Assembly: GCF_014672835.1 (NCBI RefSeq)
Contig: NZ_CP060244.1
Coordinates: forward strand, 695,001-759,000
DNA length: 64,000 nt
Origin: Entomobacter blattae
GTDB taxonomy: Bacteria > Pseudomonadota > Alphaproteobacteria > Acetobacterales > Acetobacteraceae
Direction: 5' to 3'
Shown here: positions 27,036-36,058 of the stretch, piece after piece
How positions within the stretch are numbered: position 1 is the stretch's first letter
Layout: every line of letters begins with the position of its first letter
Position numbers and translations under genes: made by a program
The notes under the pieces: model-generated
The model's database searches: none
Seen by the model: only the letters and a program-made list of their open reading frames with translations
What the model was told of the DNA's origin: nothing

Positions 27036-27185
27036 CAATCTGGTGACTTATTTTACCTATGGCCCCAGGAAACACGGGCATGGACAATGACGAAAGGGAC
27101 AAAGGCCCCCCAAGTGGGCTCTATTCTTCATAATGATTTCGAGCGGGGCTTTATCGCCTGTGAAACGATCGTCTATGCTGAAATA
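27036..27185 (+). pseudogene. C-terminal remnant of the YchF GTPase gene
   Basis: The frame encodes SGDLFYLWPQETRAWTMTKG followed by TKAPQVGSILHNDFERGFIACETIVYAE. This matches the conserved TGS-domain region near the C-terminus of YchF/OLA1 (RAWT, KGTKAPQAAGVIH, DFERGFIRAETI). Only about 50 codons are recognisable and the ends do not fit the family, so it is a fragment without a start. An intact ychF is presumably elsewhere in the genome. Confidence 0.8.
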
Positions 27186-27364
27186 AGAACATTACTCAAG
27201 AGTTTCTCTGTTCTCCCCTAGTGGATGCTTTATAAGCTGGTCGTGTTTATCTCTTTCAATAAGAATAAGACTGTTTTTTCCGTACAGGAAGCGCCTCGTC
27301 TATGGATCCTACGCGATCATCTGCACCGCAACCTCTCTCAAGAAAACCAAAAACACCCTCAACG

Positions 27365-27539
27365 CGTCTTGCGTTTGTTGCCGCTCATCCCCCTCTTACC
27401 CAACAATATAGTAAAGAAATTTACGGCTCTTTATGGCAACTTCTCATCAGAAGAATCAGAAGTTATTATCAGTATTGGGGGTGACGGCTTTATGCTGGAA
27501 ACCTTACACAAAAGTTTTTTCTTTAATAACAATAACTGA
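27365..27539 (+). pseudogene. Frameshifted N-terminal remnant of NAD kinase
   Basis: One frame reads RLAFVAAHPPLTQQ, and after a frameshift near 27410 the next reads FTALYGNFSSEESEVIISIGGDGFMLETLHKS. Together these match the start of NAD kinase: the LAFVAS opening, the LYG segment and the catalytic GGDGFML motif. The frame then degenerates into a Phe/Asn run and a stop, and the rest of the kinase is absent. It is therefore a frameshifted 5' fragment; NAD kinase is essential, so an intact copy should exist elsewhere. Confidence 0.85.
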
Positions 27540-27629
27540 CAGGAGTGAGAAGAGGCATAGGCATACTAGAGTGTTGATGGATTGTCCCCATAAAAACCAT
27601 AGGCTCTTTAGTGGATTAAGAGACTCTTT

Positions 27630-27945
27630 TCGGCCTTTACAACTATAAAGTGTGGTATGGCGAAAATCAGGTTGTCTATCGTGTGGCGCCCTATGCGACT
27701 AAACCGTAAATTAAAGGTGATGTTGAGGCCTTGTTTAACGTTAAGGTGTTAAATATTAACCCTTGGTGCTCAAGGGTAAGACGAAAGACTTTAAAGGGGT
27801 ACCAGGCAGTCGTTCGGATACGAAAGAGGTTTTTGTTCACTGAGCTGAAGGCCAGTTAGCTGAAGGTCAGTTTATTAATCTGATCTCAAAGCGATTCCAA
27901 GGGGTGAGAGTGAAAATTTTAAAACATTTTAACCCGTTACACCAA
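27630..27945 (+). pseudogene. Decayed rplW (ribosomal L23) followed by the first codons of rplB
   Basis: The segment reads NQVVYRVAPYATKP, a stop, IKGDVEALFNVKVLNIN, then after a frameshift GKTKDFKGVPGSRSDTKEVFVH, a stop, and AEGQ..INL. These match ribosomal protein L23 almost end to end (NQVVFRVA, ATKPEIK, VEGLFGVKV, KGKTKRFRGRPG, RSDVKKA, LAEGQ). A small internal duplication repeats AEGQL. Right after it, at 27910, a GTG-led frame begins with LKHFNP, as does ribosomal L2, which follows L23 in the S10 operon. The pair thus looks like a copied and decayed piece of the rplW-rplB junction. The L2 part is only six residues and less certain. Confidence 0.8.
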
Positions 27946-28283
27946 GCTTTTCTTCTTTCTTTAGTGCTTTCTTTGATGAGGAGCGAAACGGTAAACTGCT
28001 AAGCATAGGAAGCGAGGTAGTTAGTGTACAAGGGGTATTGAAGATAATGGTCATGCTCTTTCCCACTTTGGGCAGCTGGATATTATTTTTGCCAATTTGT
28101 GAAAATAGAGTAAAGAGCTCGGTAGAAAAGTAATCTATCAAGCCAAACAGTGTTCGAGGGATTATCGTACAACTCGTAGCCTTAGAAGATAGGGTTTTCA
28201 GCCATTGATATAGGATCAGTCCGCAGAGTTTGGAGCTTGAGAGCTTAGAACTTGCAGAAAGATATTTAAAAACAAAAAATACA
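27946..28283. other. Gene-free decayed DNA
   Basis: Short frames only. One reads DNGHALSHFGQLDIIFAN, which faintly resembles the LDILVNNA segment of short-chain dehydrogenases, but is too short to assign. I see no functional feature before the pgk terminator. Confidence 0.35.
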
Positions 28284-28332
28284 GGGTTTAAAAAACAAAA
28301 ATCCCTTTTTATTTGGTATCAAATAAAAAGGG
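28284..28332 (-). terminator. Intrinsic terminator of the gap-pgk operon
   Basis: A perfect 13-base stem, CCCTTTTTATTTG (28303-28315) with CAAATAAAAAGGG (28320-28332), closes a four-base loop. Read leftward it is followed by ATTTTTGTTTTTT. It lies about 65 bases beyond the pgk stop and so ends the gap-pgk transcript. Confidence 0.88.
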
Positions 28333-28395
28333 TATAGAGACCGGCGAGACACAGTCTCTCAATAGTGATGAAATAAAGTTCAGTGAGTATTCTTG

Positions 28396-29601
28396 CTATT
28401 GGGTAAGCGCTTTAATCCCAGGAAGCTCTTTGCCTTCCAGCCATTCGAGGAAAGCCCCACCGGCAGTAGAGACATAAGACATTTTATCAATCACACCGGC
28501 ATGGCGCAGAGCAGAGACTGTATCACCCCCACCGGCAACACTTTTAAGTTTATGAGCTTGTGTAAGGCTTGCAACAGTGTGTGCAACAGCGTTGGTGCCT
28601 CCATCAAAGGGTTTGACCTCAAACGCTCCTAGTGGACCATTCCATACCAGAGTTTTAAGGGTAGCAATTTTTTGTTCCAGAAGCTGTACAGTTTTTGGCC
28701 CGACATCCAAAGCCATGGCATTTGCAGGAATAGCTTCCACAGAAACTGTTTGCGTGGGGACATTTTCTTTGAATTCAGTGGCCACCACGACATCAACAGG
28801 GAGAACGATCTCGCATTTTTTGGCATCGGCTTCTTTCATAATAGCCTTGGCCGTATCATGCATATCGGCTTCCTGAAGGGATTTGCCAACACTGACCCCT
28901 TTGGCGGCAAGAAACGTGTTGGCCATGGCCCCGCCAATAACCAAAACATCCACCTTACTGACAAGATTTCCGAGAAGATCCAGTTTGGTTGAGATTTTAG
29001 AGCCGCCAACAATGGCACCCACGGGTTTTTCTGGCTTTTCAAGGGCCAGAGAAAGGGCGTTTAGCTCTGCTTCCATAAGCCGACCTGCATAAGCTGGCAG
29101 GAAATGGGTTACCCCTTCAGTACTCGCATGGGCACGGTGGGCTGCTGAAAAGGCATCGTTAACGTAAATATCGGCCAAAGCGGCCATTTTTTTGGCCAGT
29201 TCTGGGTCATTCTTTTCTTCCCCTGCATAAAAGCGGGTATTTTCCAGAACCAGAATATCGCCATCATGCATGGCCTTTACCGCCTGCTCAGCGATAGGGC
29301 CTATACAGTCCTCAGCGAAAGAAACCTTGGCTTTTCCGGAAATAAGCTTACCTAGGGCCTCTGAAACAGGTTTCAGAGACATTTCAGGCACCTTTTGGCC
29401 TTTGGGGCGTGCAAAATGGCTGATCACAATAACCTGTGCGCCTTTTTTGCTCAGCTCTTCCAGCGTGGGAACCAGGCGTTCAAGCCTGGTTTGGTCAGTA
29501 ATTTTTCCATCACGCACAGGAACATTCAAGTCTGCTCGTAGCAGGACTTTCTTACCCTTAGCTTGAAGGTCATCAAGGGTTTTAAAATGTGATGCTGCCA
29601 T
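28396..29601 (-). CDS. pgk: Phosphoglycerate kinase
   Basis: Cytoplasmic glycolytic kinase transferring phosphate between 1,3-bisphosphoglycerate and ADP. The 401-residue sequence has the N-terminal [30 protein letters not shown], the substrate-binding [14 protein letters not shown], and in the C-terminal half [22 protein letters not shown] and [11 protein letters not shown], as expected for bacterial PGK. It overlaps the gap stop by one base (TAATG), so it is translationally coupled to gap. Nothing is missing. Confidence 0.98.
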   Translation of the reverse strand: MAASHFKTLDDLQAKGKKVLLRADLNVPVRDGKITDQTRLERLVPTLEELSKKGAQVIVISHFARPKGQKVPEMSLKPVSEALGKLISGKAKVSFAEDCIGPIAEQAVKAMHDGDILVLENTRFYAGEEKNDPELAKKMAALADIYVNDAFSAAHRAHASTEGVTHFLPAYAGRLMEAELNALSLALEKPEKPVGAIVGGSKISTKLDLLGNLVSKVDVLVIGGAMANTFLAAKGVSVGKSLQEADMHDTAKAIMKEADAKKCEIVLPVDVVVATEFKENVPTQTVSVEAIPANAMALDVGPKTVQLLEQKIATLKTLVWNGPLGAFEVKPFDGGTNAVAHTVASLTQAHKLKSVAGGGDTVSALRHAGVIDKMSYVSTAGGAFLEWLEGKELPGIKALTQ

Positions 29602-30626
29602 TAGAACTCACCCATAACTTTGGCAGTGTCAGACATACGGGTAGAAAAGCCCCATTCGTTATCGTACCATCCGGCAACACGGACAATTTTGCCACCATTC
29701 ACAAGGCTGGTCTGAGTGGCATCAAAAACAGAGGAGTAAAATTCGTAATGATTAAAGTCAGAACTGACGGTGTCATCTTCATTATAAGCCATAACCCCTT
29801 TTAGCGGGCCAGAAGAAGTGGCTTTTTTGAAATATTCGTTAATTTCTTCAACGGAACCAGGCACTTTTTTTAAGATACAGTCAAAAGAAACAAAGGAAAC
29901 GTTAGCAGTGGGCACGCGAACGGCTGCTCCGTCAAGCTTGCCTTTAAGCTGGGGTAAAACCAGCCCCACAGCACGTGCTGCTCCAGTGGAGGTGGGAATA
30001 ATGTTTTGGGCAGCAGCGCGACCACGGCGAGCATCTTTATGCACGGTATCTACTGTGCGCTGATCGCCCGTATAAGAGTGCGCTGTGAGCATATAGCCGG
30101 CTTCAATACCATAATTTTCTTCCAACACCATGGCAATGGGAGCCAGGCAGTTGGTGGTACAAGAGGCATTGGAGACAATGGTCATGTCTTTGGTAATGGT
30201 TTGATGGTTCACCCCATAGACAATGGTGGCATCGGAGTCTGACGCAGGGGCAGAAATGAGAACCTTACGCGCGCCTGCTTCAAGAAGCAGAGCAGCTTTT
30301 TCCCGTTTTTTAAAGTGCCCTGTACATTCCATAGCAACGTCAATGCCCTTGTAAGGCAGTTTTGTGGGGTCTTGTTCAGTTGTCACCTTAATGGGGTCAT
30401 AGGTACGACCATTCGCTTTAATAAGAATGGAATCTCCCTGAATTGTTACTTCCCCTGGAAAGCGACCATGCATAGTATCGTATTTAAGAAGGTAAGCCGA
30501 TTCTTTAATATCGGACAGGTCGTTAATAGTAACAGGAACGACATCTGTCCTGTTGGATTCTATAATGCTGCGAAGCACCAGACGGCCAATACGCCCAAAA
30601 CCGTTAATAGCTATTTTTACGGCCAC
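29601..30626 (-). CDS. gap: Glyceraldehyde-3-phosphate dehydrogenase, type I
   Basis: NAD-dependent glycolytic dehydrogenase. The 341 residues start [20 protein letters not shown] (Rossmann fold), and the catalytic cysteine lies in [12 protein letters not shown] near residue 156, followed by [11 protein letters not shown] and [15 protein letters not shown]. The C-terminal [12 protein letters not shown] is typical. The start is a GTG at 30626, with AGGAG nine bases upstream. It is the first gene of the gap-pgk operon; a tkt gene often precedes it in relatives but is absent here. Confidence 0.98.
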   Translation of the reverse strand: MAVKIAINGFGRIGRLVLRSIIESNRTDVVPVTINDLSDIKESAYLLKYDTMHGRFPGEVTIQGDSILIKANGRTYDPIKVTTEQDPTKLPYKGIDVAMECTGHFKKREKAALLLEAGARKVLISAPASDSDATIVYGVNHQTITKDMTIVSNASCTTNCLAPIAMVLEENYGIEAGYMLTAHSYTGDQRTVDTVHKDARRGRAAAQNIIPTSTGAARAVGLVLPQLKGKLDGAAVRVPTANVSFVSFDCILKKVPGSVEEINEYFKKATSSGPLKGVMAYNEDDTVSSDFNHYEFYSSVFDATQTSLVNGGKIVRVAGWYDNEWGFSTRMSDTAKVMGEF

Positions 30627-31191
30627 GATGGTATACTCCTAATTCTAAAATAATGAAAAAAGATACAATATATCTTGTACGAAGGGCTATGGGTAAAATA
30701 GCCTTTCTTAATATTGGTATTGTTAATATTTATAGTATATGAGCCCGTTTGTAAAACGGATAAGGCGGACAATTTTTATCTTCTGAAAGGGTCTGTCTGC
30801 CCTCCAAGAAGGAAGAGCCATTGTCCTTGTCATCCTTGAGTTTTTCTCTTTTATAGATAGGTTGAAATCCTTCATTACAAGAGGCGTAGAAAGAAAAAAC
30901 CCACGCTTAACCCTATGTTTAACCCCATGCTTAATCAGTCTTATGATGTTAGCCTCATGATTTGAGCAGGGTAGTCGTTAGGTTTATAAATGAGCCCTGT
31001 GGGTTTTAAGGGTGGCTTAGTGGGGGGTGGGGTTTTGGCAATATTTTTTGGTAGAGTATGCTTTAGGCTTCTGTTTCCGGCTGCCATCTGGTATGGTTCT
31101 AAGGATCATGGCAGAAGGGTTGAAGTGTGCCCTTTTGAGGGGCGGAGAGCTGGTGGGTTATTGTACAAACCCATTATGATAGGGTGAGAAG
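30627..31191. other. Intergenic region upstream of gap and the lipoprotein gene
   Basis: About 565 bases with divergent genes on each side, so it must hold both promoters. The 150 bases nearest gap are very AT-rich. A + strand frame at 30990-31187 of 65 codons has a hydrophobic start but no recognised family and a weak ribosome binding site, and I leave it uncalled. Confidence 0.4.
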
Positions 31192-31698
31192 ATGAGAAAA
31201 GGTAATTTTTTTTCGGCCATACATTCTGGCTTTGCCCTAAAACATTGGGGTCTCATTATGATAGGCCTGCTAGGGGGAGGGCTATTGACAGGATGCGATC
31301 TGATCGATCAGCGTACCTTTAATGATCAAGCCAGCCGCAGACCTTCACCCCCACCTTTGCCAGTTGTCCCCCAATCATCCTCTACGGCTGTGCCGCCTCT
31401 GGTGGAGTTTACCTCCTCTACCCCGCAAGATCAGTGGCAGAAGCCGCTTGAAAAAGGGGCCCAACAGGCGCTAGCCCGTAAACCCAATGTTTTGTTCGTC
31501 GTTATTTTATCCGTCTCTGCCCAGCTTTCAGGAGAGGAGCAACAAAAACATCTAGAGGATATGGCCAAGAACCAGGCCCATAATGTTGCAGATGTTTTAG
31601 TCGGTGCAGGGGTTCCTTCTTCACAGATTGAGCTTCAAGCACATTCTGATGGTGCCTTAAGCAAAGAGAAGGATATGGTCCAGGTTTTTGTACACTAG
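31192..31698 (+). CDS. Small predicted lipoprotein of unknown function
   Basis: A 168-residue protein with a hydrophobic segment (GLIMIGLLGGGLLTGC) ending in a lipobox LLTGC near residue 35, so it is predicted to be a lipoprotein. A proline- and serine-rich linker follows (PSPPPLPVVPQSSS), then a domain of about 90 residues including NVLFVVILSVSAQLSGEEQQ and HNVADVLVGAGVPSSQIELQ. The pattern of a predicted strand, helix and strand near the end weakly recalls OmpA-like peptidoglycan-binding domains (which have NDVLVSAGVPASRI-like segments), but the key residues are not evident. I treat it as unknown. Confidence 0.7.
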   Translation: MRKGNFFSAIHSGFALKHWGLIMIGLLGGGLLTGCDLIDQRTFNDQASRRPSPPPLPVVPQSSSTAVPPLVEFTSSTPQDQWQKPLEKGAQQALARKPNVLFVVILSVSAQLSGEEQQKHLEDMAKNQAHNVADVLVGAGVPSSQIELQAHSDGALSKEKDMVQVFVH

Positions 31699-32205
31699 CT
31701 TTCTTGAGCCTTCTTGGAGCTTCTTTAGGCCCTTACTTTATAGGAATAATATTTACGAGTAGTAAAGCTTACAGTACTGTAAACTGTCAGAAAAAAGAGG
31801 CCATGAGCGATCAGGTTTGATTCTGAGGGAAGAGAGCCTAAGGACCTTAAAAGCTTGGAAGATCAAGACGTATAAAGCCCTTCGTAGGAAAAGCCATACC
31901 CATTTTGTTCATATTTATTTGGTATAGGATCTCATTGTAGAGAAAGGAGGGGGAGATACAGGAGGGCTGGGGCTTTTGATCCGGCATTTTCTTCCTCTGT
32001 AAACATTTTCTTCTCCTGTCAATAGGTATGACCTTTATACAAGTTAGAAATAAGAATTTTTAGTTACTAGAGAGGTAGAAAAAATCTATAAGGAAATAAA
32101 GCTTTAATTAATGTATATTTTTTACTAGATTAGAAAAAGTTAAAAAATGGCCATCACGCCTGCGATAACTATTTATCTTAACCGCCAGAGAAGGAGTAAG
32201 GTCTC
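31699..32205. other. Gene-free stretch upstream of hemA
   Basis: About 500 AT-rich bases. I see no coding frame, RNA gene or strong hairpin. It should contain the hemA promoter. A palindrome-like TTACAGTACTGTAA (about 31769-31782) is the only notable motif and could be an operator. Confidence 0.4.
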
Positions 32206-33471
32206 GTGACCGTTACCAGGGAGAAACACCCTTTTTATTCATTTTGCAATAAAACTCTGGAGGAGATCCGCAGCCAGGGGCGTTATAGGCAGTTCACCCC
32301 CTTAGCTCGGAATGCCAGCCAATACCCAATTTATCAACTTTCGAAAGAGGGCCTTCAGCCTTCTCCTGAGGAGATTGTGGTTTGGTCTGCCAACGATTAT
32401 TTGGGAATGGGGATAGAGCCAGCTGTGATAGAGGCCGCAACCCAGGCGCTAAAGCAGTATGGTGCCGGTGCGGGTGGAACCCGAAATATTGCAGGCACTA
32501 ACCCCCTGCATGGTCAGTTGGAAGCCGAACTGGCTAGCCTGCATCATAAAGAAGCAGGATTGCTCTTTGTTTCGGGCTATGTCTCTAATCAGGCGAGTCT
32601 GATGACGATATTGAACAGTATGCCAGGGTGGATTTCGTTTTCTGACCGGCAAAACCATGCCTCCATGATTGCTGGCCTTAAAGGGGCAAAAAAAGCCAAT
32701 TGTGTTGTTTTTGAGCATAATGACCTTAACGACCTGGAGGCTAAACTTGCAGCTGCCTCGCCAGAAGCTCCAAAATTGATCGCCTTTGAAAGCGTTTATT
32801 CAATGGATGGGGATATTTCTGATATCAAGGCAATCTGTGCCCTTGCCCGCAAATATGGGGCGTTAACCTATCTGGATGAAGTGCATGCCGTGGGGCTCTA
32901 TGGCCAACATGGCGGAGGGGTTTCAGAACGAGAAGGGGTCGCCGATGAGGTCGATATTATCGAAGGAACCCTGGCAAAAGGGTTTGGGGCCCATGGTGGG
33001 TATGTGACTGCAAGCCGTGAGATTATTGACTATTTGCGCTCTGCTGCTTCGGGATTTATTTTTACCACTTCTTTGCCACCTGCTATTGTTGCTGCGGCTT
33101 TACAGAGTGTTCGCATGGTTAAAAAGGACCACTGGCGGCGGGAGAAGCTTTTTGAACGCGTTGAAACCTTCCGTGAAAAGCTTGAGCAGGCCGGTGTTCC
33201 CTATATGAAAACGGAAAGCCATATTGTGCCGATTATGATAGGGGATGCAGAACGCTGTAAAGAAATTAGCCGAAGATTACTTAGTGAATTTGGGCTTTAC
33301 GCTACGCCTATCAATTACCCTACAGTTCCTCGCGGGTCAGAGCGCTTGCGCTTAACACCTAATCCTTTTCATACCGATGAAATGATGGATGATATGGTTA
33401 AGGCTTTGAAAACTCTTTTTTCAGACGTAAAAATTCAGTCAAACTCTGAGAAGGTTATAGAAAACGTCTAA
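32206..33471 (+). CDS. hemA: 5-aminolevulinate synthase (ALAS)
   Basis: PLP enzyme condensing glycine and succinyl-CoA to 5-aminolevulinate, the C4 entry to tetrapyrroles used by alphaproteobacteria. It also feeds the cobalamin genes on this window. The 421 residues include [24 protein letters not shown] near residue 87, [23 protein letters not shown], and the PLP lysine in [14 protein letters not shown] near residue 245. The start is a GTG at 32206 with AGGAGTAAGG upstream. The motif [13 protein letters not shown] differs slightly from the usual GTLGKAFG. It stands alone, with repeat-rich, gene-free DNA downstream. Confidence 0.96.
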   Translation: MTVTREKHPFYSFCNKTLEEIRSQGRYRQFTPLARNASQYPIYQLSKEGLQPSPEEIVVWSANDYLGMGIEPAVIEAATQALKQYGAGAGGTRNIAGTNPLHGQLEAELASLHHKEAGLLFVSGYVSNQASLMTILNSMPGWISFSDRQNHASMIAGLKGAKKANCVVFEHNDLNDLEAKLAAASPEAPKLIAFESVYSMDGDISDIKAICALARKYGALTYLDEVHAVGLYGQHGGGVSEREGVADEVDIIEGTLAKGFGAHGGYVTASREIIDYLRSAASGFIFTTSLPPAIVAAALQSVRMVKKDHWRREKLFERVETFREKLEQAGVPYMKTESHIVPIMIGDAERCKEISRRLLSEFGLYATPINYPTVPRGSERLRLTPNPFHTDEMMDDMVKALKTLFSDVKIQSNSEKVIENV

Positions 33472-33647
33472 GGGTGGTTCGAGGCAGCTGTTATCTTAAG
33501 TGTGATCCGTTCGAAATAACAGTTTTAGCCGTTGTGGTTCGTGGTCATCTTGGGGGATTTACGGTAACTGTGGCATCATTAACCGATGCGCCATCCGAGG
33601 TTGCTATAATAAGGGTCTTGCGTTTTTCCTAGCGTTTCCTGAGGTTA
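33472..33647. other. Downstream flank of hemA
   Basis: No gene is called. One frame of 53 codons after 33475 and another on the opposite strand both look protein-like but match no family that I recognise. Confidence 0.35.
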
Positions 33648-33738
33648 TTCAAAGTTCAAAGTTCAAAGTTCAAAGTTCAAAGTTCAAAGTTCAAAGTTCA
33701 AAGTTCAAAGTTCAAAGCTCAAAGCCCAAAGCCCAAAG
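33648..33738. repeat. Heptanucleotide tandem array, unit TTCAAAG, 13 copies
   Basis: Ten perfect TTCAAAG units followed by CTCAAAG and two CCCAAAG variants, in a strict seven-base period. It is intergenic, about 180 bases downstream of hemA. It is the third array in this window with a seven-base period but unrelated unit sequence. The variants at one end suggest that older copies lie on the right. Confidence 0.95.
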
Positions 33739-34527
33739 TGGGAATTCACCATCGCTATTTTTCCACTGGCTCTTCCCTAAGAATAAAGCCCCGCTTGTGC
33801 CGTGCGTTATAGCGTCTGTATTGAAGCGGCCAGTTCGTTGGGCAAAATCGAGTAAGGGCAGAAGGGGGCTGTAACAAGAGTATTCTTCTCAGCAGGGTTG
33901 GTTCTTAAAGGGAAGCTACGCAAAAAAAAGGTCAGCCATCATGGGGAACACGTTGGATACATAACTTAAGCCTGCCCAGTTGGGATAAAAAGCTTAAACA
34001 CATGAAGAGCTTAGACACACTGAGAGACTTAAAAATCCAAGACTGTTTTTCCCTATTTTCCAATGGAGAAAAAAGGGAGAAAAAAGAAAGGATATTGTTA
34101 TGTATCCTCGAGGCGGGGTTCATAATATGACCAAAGTCAGTAATTCTGAATGGGATCCATTCCAAAATAGGCACTTATTTATCTTTTTTGCACTATCATG
34201 ACAATAAAATAAAAATCTAATTTTTATTGGGATTATTTCTCCATGAGATGCAGAGTAATGTCTCTTAGCTCTTCATTTTTTGAGAAAACTGTCCCCCCCT
34301 TATGCGGATACGCTACTTGCTGGGGCCCTTTGGGTGAAGGGCGCTTCTTTTCGTCAAGAAGACTTCTAAGCGTGCCTCTGTTTTATTATCTCCCGTTCAG
34401 GTTATTAAACTAGGGAATATTTGTTATTCTTGCATGGAGGCTCCTTTTCGGAGTGGAATCCTCTCGAAAGGGGGTGATTTTACTGTTTGCTCTTGATGAC
34501 AATAGAAAAGGAGTTTGCACCATATTC
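33739..34527. other. Gene-free stretch between two repeat arrays
   Basis: About 790 bases with no supported gene. A short AT-rich inverted repeat, AATAAAAAT (34208-34216) with ATTTTTATT (34220-34228), is present but unlike a standard terminator. A minus-strand frame at 33932-34174 has no recognised family. Confidence 0.4.
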
Positions 34528-34575
34528 TATGAGTATGAGTATGAGTATGAGTATGAGTATGAGTATGAGTATGAG
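34528..34575. repeat. Hexanucleotide tandem array, unit TATGAG, 8 copies
   Basis: Eight perfect TATGAG copies. Six bases is a multiple of three, so the array reads YE repeats in a frame (34453-34635) that lacks any other protein-like sequence or clear ribosome binding site. I regard it as intergenic. It is the only hexamer among the four arrays in the window. Confidence 0.9.
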
Positions 34576-35062
34576 GCGAAAGGCGATTGCCGGAAGTCTA
34601 GGTTCATAAGGCTCTTTTTATTGAAGCGTAAATAACTTTACCCCCTTGGAAGAGGCATCAAAACTTTGGGATAAGGCTTCATGCATTATTCAATTTTTAT
34701 AAGGCGATAAGGAGCTTTAAGTCGTAAGAAATAAGCCGTAAGAAAAAAGAAGGGTTTTTAATAGAGTGCTCTTTCTTTCCACTTCTTTATGTCGCTGGTG
34801 GTGAACGACTGAAGGGAAAGGAGCAGATAGAAACAAAGAATGGAATTTAATCTCTTAAGGGGATTTTTTTTCAAAAAGCCGCTTTTTTTCAGCAAGAAGA
34901 GGTATATGTTGTAAAAAGTGTCTGCAGGTTTATTGTCCGCTTTCAAGGGGAAAGGCGGGCTCGTAAAGTGGGTTTGAAGTCTGTATTTCTCTTCCATGTG
35001 AGTTTTTTATTCACGCTGTATGGAAGAGATCAACTCCTTGCTTGTGCAGGCAGAAATATGAA
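34576..35062. other. Gene-free stretch downstream of the DsbA-like gene
   Basis: No convincing gene. A 79-codon minus-strand frame (34758-34997) lacks a ribosome binding site. A nested inverted repeat, CTCTTCCATGTGA with TCAC and ATGGAAGAG (34989-35028), may fold into a hairpin 35 bases beyond the stop of the DsbA-like gene and could mark the end of its transcript. Confidence 0.45.
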
Positions 35063-35848
35063 TTAATTGGCTTTGGCTTCACTAGAGTATTTTTTCAGAT
35101 CAGCCAGGCTGATGGCTCCCGGAACAATCGTCTTTCCGAAAATAAAAGCCGGTGTGCCATGAAGGTTAAGATCACGGGCCAGTTGGAGATTGTTGCTAAT
35201 AGCTTGGGTGGTTTCAGGAGCTTCCATGTCTGTGAGCAACTGGTGAACATCTAGCCCTTGCTGCTGGGCAAGCCGTTTGATACGGTCCAGATTAGAAGGT
35301 GCATTATCTTTCATGAGGGCTTGTTGAAGTTTGACCGAAGCATTCTGTTTGGCTGCTCCTACAATGGCGCGCGCTTCAAGAGTGCTTGCCGGCCCCAATA
35401 TGGGAATAACTTTTGTAATAAGTTTAACATCGTTATCCTCTTTAATGAATTGGGCGAGATCAGGTAAGATGCGCCGGCAATAAGGGCATCGTGGGTCGTA
35501 AAACTCTACCACAACCGTTTTTCCGTTAATATTTCCCATAATTCCATCTGTTGGTAGGCCAGCAAGGTCGGCCTGGTGGGTTTGTAGGGCAAGGGTTGTA
35601 GAGGCTTTTTCCTCATTTTCTACTCGTTTTTGTAAGGAACTCAACGCCTCGGAAAGAATGGAAGGATCATTTTTCAGGGCTTCCTTAACGATAGAGATAA
35701 TTTCTTTCCTCTGGGCAGGGGTAAAGCTGTCTTGGGCGTGCCCTAAAAAGGGGAATCCAGTTATGGCTATTCCCAAAGCGGCAGCAAGAAGAGAAGTTTG
35801 AGGAGAGTTTTTATTTAGCACGGTGTTGATTCCAATATGACATAACAA
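35063..35848 (-). CDS. Exported DsbA/ScsC-like thiol:disulfide oxidoreductase
   Basis: A 261-residue periplasmic thioredoxin-fold protein. A signal peptide precedes about residue 40 (SLLAAALGIAITGFPFLGHAQ). A helical N-terminal domain is followed by VVVEFYDPRCPYCRR with the active-site CPYC at 121-124, and the cis-proline loop HGTPAFIFG near residue 237. This layout (BdbD-like DSBA with N-terminal extension) resembles the ScsC/DsbG-type DsbA of alphaproteobacteria. The start could be ATG at 35848 or an internal GTG ten codons later. dsbB on this window (50214) may be its reoxidising partner, although they are not adjacent. Confidence 0.88.
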   Translation of the reverse strand: MLCHIGINTVLNKNSPQTSLLAAALGIAITGFPFLGHAQDSFTPAQRKEIISIVKEALKNDPSILSEALSSLQKRVENEEKASTTLALQTHQADLAGLPTDGIMGNINGKTVVVEFYDPRCPYCRRILPDLAQFIKEDNDVKLITKVIPILGPASTLEARAIVGAAKQNASVKLQQALMKDNAPSNLDRIKRLAQQQGLDVHQLLTDMEAPETTQAISNNLQLARDLNLHGTPAFIFGKTIVPGAISLADLKKYSSEAKAN

Positions 35849-36058
35849 AGCTTTGAACGCCGTTGTGGTTTTTGCAGAGACTGCAAATTATTTAATTATA
35901 AACTATGGTATATTAAATGATGTGTGTTTTAAATGTATAATAAAAGCAGTAATTTAAAAAAAACAGAGAGTTTTGAAAAAATAGTATTTTTTATATTAGC
36001 GGGCTATTTTATAAAAATGCTCTATTCGATATTTGTCTAAATCGTTATTGTAAGGGAG

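Noticed and set aside
27946-28140. Possible short-chain dehydrogenase remnant (FGQLDIIFAN)
   Set aside because: The match covers about ten residues only, too short to assign a parent.
30990-31187. 65-codon frame upstream of the lipoprotein gene
   Set aside because: No recognised family, weak ribosome binding site, low support.
34453-34635. 60-codon frame with YE repeats
   Set aside because: It is a product of the TATGAG hexamer array; the flanks look non-coding and no good ribosome binding site exists.
34758-34997. 79-codon minus-strand frame
   Set aside because: It lacks a ribosome binding site and has an uneven composition.
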